Assembly (NCBI GenBank): GCA_963757185.1
Contig: CAVWQI010000005.1
Coordinates: 1-64,000, forward strand
Direction of reading: 5' to 3'
Origin: JAQBQB01 sp963757185
GTDB lineage: Bacteria > Gemmatimonadota > Gemmatimonadetes > Gemmatimonadales > Gemmatimonadaceae
Length of the DNA stretch: 64,000 nt
The notes under the pieces were generated by a model. That model was not told the DNA's origin. It did not search any database and saw only the letters and a list, made by a program, of their open reading frames with translations. The translations under genes were made by a program, and so were the position numbers. Of the stretch, positions 13,596 through 21,241 are shown piece after piece (the first letter of the stretch is position 1; the number at the start of each line of letters is the position of its first letter).

Positions 13596-15487
13596 CCGGC
13601 GATCGCCTCGCTCTCGTGCAACGCGCGAACCCGCTCGGCGATTCCAGCGGCGTCGAGGCCGCATTCGGCCAACTGACGCGCGCGCGGCGCCGCCTGAATT
13701 ACGCGATCGGGAACGCCGTGCACCGATACGCGAACGGCGGAGTCGTGGCGCGCGATCACCGACGACATGAACGCGCCGAATCCGTTCACGACCGTCCCCT
13801 CTTCAACGACTAGGACTTGCCGATGGTCGGCCAGGATCGCGGCGAGGGTCACTTCATCGTACGGTTTGAGGAAGCGGCAGTTCACGACGCTCACGTTGAT
13901 GCCTTCGGCAGCGAGCGACTCGGCGGCGGTGAGCGACGGTCGCACCATCGTCCCGACGGCGAAGATGGCGAAGTCGGTCCCGCGGCGCGGCACGTCCCAC
14001 GTTCCGTTGGGAACCGGATCGAGCACCGCGGTCGGCGCGGGGACGTCCGGCGCCGCGTCGCGCGGATAGCGAATCGAGAAGGGGCCAGCGCTGTGAAGTA
14101 CCGCGGTTCCCAGTAGGCGCAGCATTTCCGTCGCGTCGCTGGGCGCGGTGACGGTCATTCCTGGAACGGCCAGGAGATAGGCGATGTCGTACAACCCCAT
14201 GTGCGTCTCGCCGTCTTCGCCGACGAGTCCCGCTCGGTCGAGACAGAAAATTACCGGCAACGACTGGATCGCCACGTCGTGCACGATGCTGTCGTAGGCG
14301 CGCTGGAGGAACGTCGAATAGATCGCGACAACCGGGCGCACGCCCCGCGTCGCCAGACCCGCGGCGAAAGTCACCGCGTGTCCCTCGGCGATGCCGACGT
14401 CGAAGAACCGGTCGGGGTGTGCCTTCGCGAACGCGTCGGTGCCGGTGCCGCTGGGCATCGCGGCCGTGATCGCGACGACGTTCTTCTCGTGATTGGCCAA
14501 CTCGACGAGTCCGGCCCCGAACAACTTCGTGTACCCCGGGTTCGACGTCGATTGTTTTCGCTGCGCACCGGTCGCCGGATCGTGACCCGGCGGCAACGCG
14601 TGCCATTTCTCGACGCTTCGCTCGCCGGCGGGAAACCCCTTTCCCTTCTGCGTGATGACGTGGATGAGCCGTGGCCCCTTCATCGCGCGCACCGCTGTGA
14701 GCGTGTCGATCATCGAACCGATGTCGTGGCCGTCGATCGGGCCGAAGTAGCGGAAGCCGAGCTCCTCGAACAGCACGCCAGGCGTGAGGAACGTCTTGAC
14801 GCTCTCCTCCCATTTCCGCACGAGCGTGCCCACCGACGACAGCGGTCCGGGCGCGTGGTCCACCAGGTCGCCGATCGCCGAACGGACCCGGTTGTAGAGC
14901 GAGTTGCGCTGAACCGAATTCAGATACTTGGACATCGCGCCGACGTTCGGTGCGATGGACATCTCGTTGTCGTTCAGGACGACGACGATGTCGCGACCAG
15001 AATGGCCGGCGTTGTTGAGCCCTTCGTACGCGAGTCCGGACGTCAGCGCGCCGTCGCCGACGACCGCGGCGACCTTGAAATCTTCGCCCTTTACGTCGCG
15101 GCCGACGGCCATCCCGAGCGCGGCCGAAATGGACGTCGCCGCGTGTCCGGCGCCGAACGCGTCGTACTCGCTCTCGCTCCGCTTGAGAAACCCGGAGACG
15201 CCGTCTTCCTGGCGAAGGGTCTCCATTCGAGCGTTGCGGCCCGTCAGCAGCTTGTGCGGATAGCCTTGATGGCCAACGTCCCACACGACCTGATCGCGCG
15301 GCGTGTCGAACGCGTAGTGGAGGGCGATGGTCAGCTCGACGACTCCGAGCCCGGCGCCGATGTGGCCTCCGGTGCGCGAGCAGACGTCGATCAGCCGCGC
15401 GCGAACGTCGTCGGCCAGATGGCGAAGCTCGTCGCGGCTCATCCCGCGGATGTCCGCGGGCGTCGTGACGCGGTCGAGGACGCTCAT
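13592..15487 (-). CDS. dxs: 1-deoxy-D-xylulose-5-phosphate synthase
   Basis: A 631-residue thiamine-diphosphate enzyme that condenses pyruvate and glyceraldehyde 3-phosphate, the first step of the methylerythritol phosphate isoprenoid pathway. Visible are GHQGYPHKLLTGR, the ThDP motif GDGALTSG...NNAGHSGRDIVVVLNDNEMSI, and DRAGLVGEDGETHMG in the pyrimidine-binding domain. Full length. ispA lies just upstream on the same strand, placing two isoprenoid genes together. Confidence 0.97.
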   Translation of the reverse strand: MSVLDRVTTPADIRGMSRDELRHLADDVRARLIDVCSRTGGHIGAGLGVVELTIALHYAFDTPRDQVVWDVGHQGYPHKLLTGRNARMETLRQEDGVSGFLKRSESEYDAFGAGHAATSISAALGMAVGRDVKGEDFKVAAVVGDGALTSGLAYEGLNNAGHSGRDIVVVLNDNEMSIAPNVGAMSKYLNSVQRNSLYNRVRSAIGDLVDHAPGPLSSVGTLVRKWEESVKTFLTPGVLFEELGFRYFGPIDGHDIGSMIDTLTAVRAMKGPRLIHVITQKGKGFPAGERSVEKWHALPPGHDPATGAQRKQSTSNPGYTKLFGAGLVELANHEKNVVAITAAMPSGTGTDAFAKAHPDRFFDVGIAEGHAVTFAAGLATRGVRPVVAIYSTFLQRAYDSIVHDVAIQSLPVIFCLDRAGLVGEDGETHMGLYDIAYLLAVPGMTVTAPSDATEMLRLLGTAVLHSAGPFSIRYPRDAAPDVPAPTAVLDPVPNGTWDVPRRGTDFAIFAVGTMVRPSLTAAESLAAEGINVSVVNCRFLKPYDEVTLAAILADHRQVLVVEEGTVVNGFGAFMSSVIARHDSAVRVSVHGVPDRVIQAAPRARQLAECGLDAAGIAERVRALHESEAIAG

Positions 15488-15526
15488 GGGTGAGTGAGCA
15501 TTGTCGCTCTCAAAGTTAGCGACCAG

Positions 15527-16456
15527 CTAAGAAGCGCGCTCGACCGCGAAGTGCGCCAATGCGCGGAGCTCCTCGTTGAGTAAACCCTCCTGCCGCAACA
15601 CGCTGCACGCCTGCTCGACAAGCTCTCCCGCCCGGCGCTCGGCGCCCGCGACGCCGAGCGCGCGAGGGTAGGTGCCCTTCACCAGCTCCACGTCGCGCCC
15701 CGCCGTCTTGCCGAGGCGATCGGTCGTGGCGGTCACGTCGAGCACGTCGTCGGCGATTTGGAAGGCGAGGCCGATCGACTCGCCGTACTCTCCGAGCGCC
15801 GCCAGCTTTGCCGGCGACGCCTGCGCCGCCATCCCGCCGATCACCACCGACGCGCGAATCAGGGCGCCCGTCTTCGCGCGATGGATTCGCTCGAGGTCGG
15901 CCACCGTCGGGTCGCTCCCCTCGGCGTCGAGATCCAGCAGCTGGCCCCCGATCATCCCGCCCGCTCCCGATGCGCGCATCAGCTCTCGGGTCACGCTCGC
16001 GGAGCTCATGTCGTCGAGTCCGAGGGCGCGAGCGGCGCGGAAGGCCGACAAGGCGGCGACGGGCACCATGGCCACTCCGGCGACTGTCGCCGTCCGCACG
16101 CCGAATGCGCGGTGCACCGTCGGCCGGCCGCGGCGAATGTCGTCGTCGTCCATGCACGGCAGGTCGTCGTGGATGAGCGAGTAGGCGTGAACCACCTCGA
16201 CGCTGGCGGCGAGGGCGCCCGCGTCGCGTCTGCCGCCGCCGGCACGATACGCGGCGAGCAGCAGCAGACCTCGAAGACGTTTGCCGCCGCCGAGCAATGC
16301 GTACCGGACCGCTTCGGAGAGTCGCGGTCCCAGATCGCTCGCGTGCCGATCGCAAAGCGCGGACAGCTCACGGTCGATCGCCGAACGCTGGACGGTCCAG
16401 TCGATCGAGGCCGGCGGCCGCTCACTCACGCCGATCGACGACATCGAAGGTGCCAT
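15527..16456 (-). CDS. ispA: Polyprenyl (farnesyl) diphosphate synthase
   Basis: A 309-residue trans-isoprenyl diphosphate synthase. The first Asp-rich motif is DDLPCMDDDDIRRG and the second is QIADDVLDVT. GGKRLRG binds the isopentenyl diphosphate. The four-residue DDLPCMDD form is typical of bacterial farnesyl diphosphate synthases. The start could be ATG 16456 or ATG 16444; both overlap xseB. It supplies chains for quinones and undecaprenyl phosphate and pairs with dxs downstream. Confidence 0.93.
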   Translation of the reverse strand: MAPSMSSIGVSERPPASIDWTVQRSAIDRELSALCDRHASDLGPRLSEAVRYALLGGGKRLRGLLLLAAYRAGGGRRDAGALAASVEVVHAYSLIHDDLPCMDDDDIRRGRPTVHRAFGVRTATVAGVAMVPVAALSAFRAARALGLDDMSSASVTRELMRASGAGGMIGGQLLDLDAEGSDPTVADLERIHRAKTGALIRASVVIGGMAAQASPAKLAALGEYGESIGLAFQIADDVLDVTATTDRLGKTAGRDVELVKGTYPRALGVAGAERRAGELVEQACSVLRQEGLLNEELRALAHFAVERAS

Positions 16457-16634
16457 CGGTGCGCTCCACGAGTCGGTGCACCGTGGCCTCGGCGTTGGCG
16501 AGGTCGCCGGACGCGGCGCGCAGATGCTCTACGCCTTCCTCGAAGAGCGCGAGCGATTGCGCCAGGTCCACGTCCTCGCGCTCGAGTTGTGCGACGATCG
16601 CCTCGAGCCGCGCCAAGCGCTGCTCGAATCTCAT
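16422..16634 (-). CDS. xseB: Exodeoxyribonuclease VII small subunit
   Basis: A 70-residue helical protein, MRFEQRLARLEAIVAQLERED..., with the family pattern LE-x-IV-x-LE...L..SL.LFEEG. It assembles with XseA to degrade single-stranded DNA to oligonucleotides. It overlaps the xseA stop by four bases and ispA by about 23-35, the common xseA-xseB-ispA order. Confidence 0.93.
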   Translation of the reverse strand: MRFEQRLARLEAIVAQLEREDVDLAQSLALFEEGVEHLRAASGDLANAEATVHRLVERTDGTFDVVDRRE

Positions 16635-17929
16635 CGTCGCTTCGTGTCCGGCGCGCCGCGGACGAGCGCCGGAACCGTACCGTCGCGCACCACGAGTTCG
16701 AAGGGCATACCCTCGATGAACGATTTGGCCGACGTGAGCGTTGCCCCCTCCAGGTCTCGCGGCACGGCGTAGCCGCGCGCGAGCGTGGCCAGCGGACTCA
16801 GGGCGTGAAGCCGCCCGGCGATCGACTGAATGGCGCTCTTCTCGCCGGCGACGACGTTCGATCCGACCTCGGCGAGGTCGCGGGCGGCGTGACGCAGGCG
16901 ATCCTTGCGTGCGCGAACTGCGGCGCGTGCTCCGCCGGTCAGCCGTGCCGCGATGCGGCGCAGCTCGGCCTCGAGCTCCGCGCGCGATCGGGTCGCGGCT
17001 TCGGCGGCGGCCGACGGCGTCGGCGCGCGCATGTCCGCGACGAGGTCGCACATGCACACGTCGATCTCGTGTCCGACCGCGGAGATCGTCGGCACCTCAC
17101 ACGCTGCCACTGCGCGGGCGACCTTCTCGTCGTTGAAGACCGACAGATCTTCCTTCGCGCCGCCGCCGCGGGAGACGATCACTACGTCTGCGCGCCCCCA
17201 CTTCGATACGCGTCGAAGTGCGGCGCACAACTCGGACCGCGCCGAGTCTCCTTGCACGGCTGCGGGAACGACGACGAGACGCACCGCCGCGCGACGGCGG
17301 CGCACGACGGCGACGATGTCGTGCAGCGCCGCGCCGTCGGGGCTCGTGATCACGGCGATCACCCGCGGAAATCGCGGGAGCGCGCGTTTGCGTTCCGGCG
17401 CGAGGAGCCCGTCGGCCTCGAGTCGCTGCCGCGTCTTCTCGAGAGCCTTGCGACGCAGCCCGTCTCCCTCGGCGTCGAGTCGCACGACGGTGAACTGAAG
17501 CTCACCGCGAGCCGGATATACGGTCGGCCGTCCGAACGCGACGACCTGCATGCCGTCGTCCGGCGGCGCGGCGATCCGCCGCTGGTCGCGATTCCAGACG
17601 ACGGCGCGGACCTGCGCCGTGCGGTCGCGGAGGGTGAAATACCAGTGTCCGTTGCGGTGCGCCTTGAAGTCGCCGACTTCACCGCGAATCCACAGCGGTA
17701 TGAACGCCCCCTCGAGCAACTCGCGCGCGGTTTCGGTCAGCGTACCAATACTGATCGCGCTTTGCGCGGTCTCGCCCGGGTAGCGGCCCGGTGCGGGGAG
17801 CGGAGCTGCGGCGACGGGCTGTGCCGACGCGGCGCGCGGAGGCGGTGGATGGTCCACCGGCTCGGGCTGGGGAAAAAGATCGAGGTCGCCGGAATCACCA
17901 CTGTCGCGCGCGGACCGCCGCGGAGTCAT
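16631..17929 (-). CDS. xseA: Exodeoxyribonuclease VII large subunit
   Basis: A 432-residue catalytic subunit. After a Pro-rich N-terminal tail (about 1-55, longer than usual) comes the OB fold (IPLWIRGEVGDFKAHRNGHWYFTLRD). The nuclease core has RFPRVIAVITSPDGAALHDI, VIVSRGGGAKEDLSVFNDE and SAVGHEIDVCMCDLVADMRAPTP. The C-terminal coiled coil is present. It overlaps folD by four bases at its start and xseB at its end. Confidence 0.95.
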   Translation of the reverse strand: MTPRRSARDSGDSGDLDLFPQPEPVDHPPPPRAASAQPVAAAPLPAPGRYPGETAQSAISIGTLTETARELLEGAFIPLWIRGEVGDFKAHRNGHWYFTLRDRTAQVRAVVWNRDQRRIAAPPDDGMQVVAFGRPTVYPARGELQFTVVRLDAEGDGLRRKALEKTRQRLEADGLLAPERKRALPRFPRVIAVITSPDGAALHDIVAVVRRRRAAVRLVVVPAAVQGDSARSELCAALRRVSKWGRADVVIVSRGGGAKEDLSVFNDEKVARAVAACEVPTISAVGHEIDVCMCDLVADMRAPTPSAAAEAATRSRAELEAELRRIAARLTGGARAAVRARKDRLRHAARDLAEVGSNVVAGEKSAIQSIAGRLHALSPLATLARGYAVPRDLEGATLTSAKSFIEGMPFELVVRDGTVPALVRGAPDTKRR

Positions 17930-18825
17930 CCCGCCGCTCCCAATTGCTCCGCGGCCTTCACGGTGTTCGCCATCAGCATCGCAATCGTCATCTTCCCCAC
18001 TCCACCCGGAACCGGCGTAATGAGCGACGCCACCTCGCGCGCGGCCTCGAACGCTACGTCGCCGACCAGTCGAGTGCCCGACTTCTTGGTCGCGTCCGGA
18101 ATTCGGTTCATGCCGACGTCGATCACCACGGCCCCCGGTTTCACCATCTCGCCCGTCACCATCTCGGCGCGCCCGGCGGCGACGATGAGAATGTCCGCCC
18201 GGCGCGTGTGCTCAGCGAGGTCGCGGCTCTTGCTGTGACACATCGTCACGGTCGAATCGACGCCGGGCTGCACCATGAGAGCCGCCATCGGCTTTCCAAC
18301 GATGTTGCTGCGACCAACGATTACGCAATCGGCGCCGGCCGTCGTCACGCCGTACGTCTGCAACATGTACAGCACCCCCGACGGTGTGCAGGGCGCGAAA
18401 CCGTCGCGCTCGCCGATCCAGAGCTTGCCGACGTTCACAGGGTGGAATCCGTCCACGTCCTTGTCGGGGCGAATTCGCCGGACGATCGCGTCGGGATCGA
18501 TTCCTTTCGGCAACGGCATCTGGACGAGGATGCCGTGCACGGACGGATCAGCGTTCAGGCGGTCCACGATCGACAGGAGCTCCACCTGGTTGGTCGTCGC
18601 CGGGAGACGGATCGTCCCGCCCTGCATTCCGAGCTCGATGCAGGTGCGTTCCTTGGCGCCGACGTACACGGCGCTGGCGGGATCGTCACCGACCAGCACG
18701 ACCGTGAGTCCGGGCGTCACGCCCTTGGCGCCGAGGACCGCGACCCGCCGCGCGACTTCGCCCTGCATGCGCGCGGCGAGCGCCGTCCCGTCGATCACCT
18801 TGTTGTCGACCGCGGGAGCGGTCAT
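17926..18825 (-). CDS. folD: Bifunctional methylene-tetrahydrofolate dehydrogenase/cyclohydrolase
   Basis: A 299-residue FolD that interconverts 5,10-methylene- and 10-formyl-tetrahydrofolate. The catalytic YVGAKERT (Y-x3-K) is near residue 50. ILVQMPLPKG, DKDVDGFHPVN and the NADP-binding VIVGRSNIVGKP follow, then PVPGGVGKMT at the C-terminus. ATG 18825 was chosen over 18840. It is the gene after rny and overlaps xseA. Confidence 0.95.
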   Translation of the reverse strand: MTAPAVDNKVIDGTALAARMQGEVARRVAVLGAKGVTPGLTVVLVGDDPASAVYVGAKERTCIELGMQGGTIRLPATTNQVELLSIVDRLNADPSVHGILVQMPLPKGIDPDAIVRRIRPDKDVDGFHPVNVGKLWIGERDGFAPCTPSGVLYMLQTYGVTTAGADCVIVGRSNIVGKPMAALMVQPGVDSTVTMCHSKSRDLAEHTRRADILIVAAGRAEMVTGEMVKPGAVVIDVGMNRIPDATKKSGTRLVGDVAFEAAREVASLITPVPGGVGKMTIAMLMANTVKAAEQLGAAG

Positions 18826-18829
18826 CGGC

Positions 18830-20412
18830 TCAGCGCGCAAAGTCCACGGCCCTCGTCTCGCGGATCAACACGACCTTGATCTGTCCCGGGTACTGGAGCT
18901 CGGCCTCGATGCGGCGCGCGATCTCCTCCGACATCGTCGTCATTCGCGCGTCGTCGACGTGGTCGGGCAGCACGATCACGCGCACTTCGCGCCCCGCCTG
19001 AATGGCGAACACCTTTTCGACGCCTTTGTAGCTCGATGCGATTTTCTCGAGCCCCTCGAGCCGCTTCACGTAGGTCTCGAACGCCTCACGCCGGGCGCCC
19101 GGCCGCGATCCGGAGATTGCGTCGGCCGCCTGCACCAACACCGAGATCTCGCTCTCGTGCGGGACGTCGTCGTGGTGGGCCGCGATGCAGTTCACGACGA
19201 GCGGATGCTCGCCGTATTTGGTCGCGACCTCCACGCCAAGCTGAACGTGAGTTCCCTCGTGCTCGTGCGTCAGAACCTTCCCGACGTCGTGCAGCAGCGC
19301 GCCGCGGCGGGCCATGGCCACGTCGAGGCCGAGTTCGGTCGCCATGATGGCGGCGAGCCAGGCGACCTCCTTCGAGTGCTGCAGGATGTTCTGCCCGTAA
19401 CTCGTTCGCCAGCGCATACGTCCGACGAGCTTGATCAGCTCGGGATGAAGCCCATGGACACCTGCGTCGTACGCCGCCTGTTCACCGGTCTCGGTGATCT
19501 GCGTGTCGACTTCCTTGCGCGACTTGTTGACGACTTCCTCGATCCGACCCGGATGGATTCGGCCGTCGGACACGAGCTTCTCGAGCGCCAACCGCGCGAT
19601 CTCGCGGCGGACGGGATCGAAGCACGAGACGACGACCGTGTCTGGTGTGTCGTCGATGATCACGTCCACGCCCGTCGCCAGCTCGAACGCGCGGATGTTT
19701 CGCCCTCGCGCCCGATGATGCGCCCCTTCATCTCGTCGTTCGGCAGCGATACGGCGGAGACGGTGGTCTCGGCGGTGTGATCGGCGGCAATGCGCTGGAT
19801 CGCCAGCGCGACGATTTTCTTCGCCTCGCGCTCCGCGTTCCGCTTGGCGGTTTCGCGGATCTCGCGAATCCGGTTGGCGGCGTCGGCCTGGGCCTCCTCT
19901 TCCATCCGCCGCAGAAGCTCGTTCTTCGCGTCCTGGGCTGACATGCCGGCCATCTGTTCGAGCCGGCGGCGCTCGTCGCCGACGAGCTTCTCCAGTTCCT
20001 GCTCGCGTTCAGCAACCGTCTTTTCGCGGCGTCCGAACTCGCTCGCACGCTTGCCGAGCTCTTTGTCGCGCTGGTCGAGCACCTCGAACTTCCGGTCGAG
20101 CACGGTGTCGCGCTCGGAGACGCGGCGCTCTTCGCGCTCGACTTCCTCGCGCCGGCCGCGAACCTCCTGTTCGAAGTTCTCGCGGAGGCGGATCACCTCT
20201 TCCTTCCCGGTGACGACAGCAGTCTTGCGGAGGTTGTCCGCGTCTCTCTCGGCTTCGCCGACGATCCGCTTTGCGGTCTCCTCGGCGGTGGCCTTGGCGT
20301 CGGCCTGGCGTTGGCGCTCGCCGCCTTGCCCTCTCGATCGGCCTAAAACGAAAAGTGCCGGCCCGGCAATCACAAGCGTGCCAAGCGCGGCAAGGATAGC
20401 GTACACGTTCAT
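18830..20412 (-). CDS. rny: Ribonuclease Y, with one-base frameshift
   Basis: RNase Y, a membrane-anchored endoribonuclease that starts mRNA decay. From ATG 20412 come an N-terminal membrane segment (VYAILAALGTLVIAGPALFVLG), a long charged coiled coil to about 200, then the KH motif MKGRIIGREG. The frame then breaks at the run at 19703-19705: the expected GRNIRAFE is read only after adding one G on the coding strand. The second frame carries the KH remainder and the HD domain (GALLHDVGKVLTHE, AHHDDVPHES). Corrected length is 527 residues, normal for the family. A real mutation in such a gene is less likely than a sequence error. Confidence 0.85.
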
Positions 20413-20439
20413 ATGGAATCTATGCTCCACCGCGGGGTG

Positions 20440-20620
20440 GGCCGCGGACCCAGGAGAACCTCGGCTGTCCCGCCAGCGCACACTCGGTATGAAGCAGCGA
20501 ATCCGTCGCGACGCCGACGAAGGGCATCACGTGGGTTTCGCTAAATACCGGGGGCGCTTGGACCTACGGGCCAGCTCGGCTATGCGCGCTAAGCTATTAG
20601 CAGTTTCCGCAAAGCGCAAT
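20440..20620 (-). ncRNA. ssrS: Candidate 6S-like structured RNA
   Basis: The 236-bp gap between zapA and rny folds into one long interrupted hairpin. Paired blocks, in plus coordinates, are 20464-20472/20567-20575 (GCTG and CCCG segments), 20476-20479/20554-20557, 20485-20490/20545-20550 (CGGTAT/ATACCG) and 20496-20501/20537-20542 (AGCGAA/TTCGCT). A long irregular hairpin just downstream of zapA is the position of 6S RNA in many bacteria. The closing stem is not clear, so ends are approximate. 6S RNA binds RNA polymerase holoenzyme and mimics an open promoter. Confidence 0.45.
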
Positions 20621-20648
20621 GAAGCCGCGCTCGGCGTGACATGCGACG

Positions 20649-20945
20649 CTAGCTGGCACGCTTCGAGGGAGGCAGGAGCGGCCGTACGAAATCGCTCAAG
20701 TCGGCGATAGACGCGTTCGTCGCCTCGAGCGAAGCGCGCGCGTCGAACAGCTCACCAGTCACTTGAAGGGCCGCCAACACCACGGCGCGGTTCGATTCGA
20801 CCACGGCGCCGCTCGCGAGAACCCGGCGAATCAGTGCGTCGAGGTAGTTCGCTACCTCGTGCGCGTGTTCGGGCGACGTGTCCGTCCGAATCGCGTACTC
20901 CTCGTTCAGGATCGTGACGCGCGTGGTGGTCTTCTTTCCAGTCAC
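20649..20945 (-). CDS. zapA: Cell division protein ZapA
   Basis: A 98-residue protein with the ZapA core: VTILNEEYAIRTDTSPEHAHEVANYLD followed by an amphipathic helix (VVLAALQVTGELFDARASLEA). ZapA bundles FtsZ filaments at the division site. It overlaps the coiled-coil gene upstream by four bases. The candidate 6S-like RNA follows it. Confidence 0.9.
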   Translation of the reverse strand: MTGKKTTTRVTILNEEYAIRTDTSPEHAHEVANYLDALIRRVLASGAVVESNRAVVLAALQVTGELFDARASLEATNASIADLSDFVRPLLPPSKRAS

Positions 20946-21241
20946 CGCTCACCTCCGCGAGCTTGCTGCCGGAGAAACCGCACTCGCTCCAGCATTTGTT
21001 TGGCGCGTACGGCCGCCTCGTCCAAACGGTTCTGCAACCGCTCGTTCTCCCGCTCGAGCGTCGCGACCCGACTGGACAGGTCGAGGGCGACCGCGCCCCC
21101 GTCATGGCTCTCAACTTCTTTGAGCTTCGATTCGGCCGTCAACGCCCGGCGGCGAAACGCCGCCAACTCGTCGGCGAGATGCCGAACCAACTGATCCAAC
21201 TCGGCGACTGCGTGCGATTCAGGTGGCTCGTTGTCTGACAT
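20942..21241 (-). CDS. Coiled-coil protein, possible ZapB-like division factor
   Basis: A 99-residue protein (MSDNEPPESHAVAELDQLV...) that is almost wholly predicted coiled coil, with heptads across LSSRVATLERENERLQNRLDEAAVRAKQMLERV. ATG 21241 was chosen; the longer frame reaches 21298. Its coupling to zapA suggests a cell-division partner in the style of ZapB. That is inference from position and coil only. It overlaps the pheT end by 23 bases. Confidence 0.55.
   Translation of the reverse strand: MSDNEPPESHAVAELDQLVRHLADELAAFRRRALTAESKLKEVESHDGGAVALDLSSRVATLERENERLQNRLDEAAVRAKQMLERVRFLRQQARGGER

Noticed and set aside
15758..18238. An 826-codon frame on the plus strand
   Set aside because: It is antisense to ispA, xseB, xseA and folD, has repeated Arg/Ala/Gly composition and no family motif. 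Long shadows are expected at this GC content.
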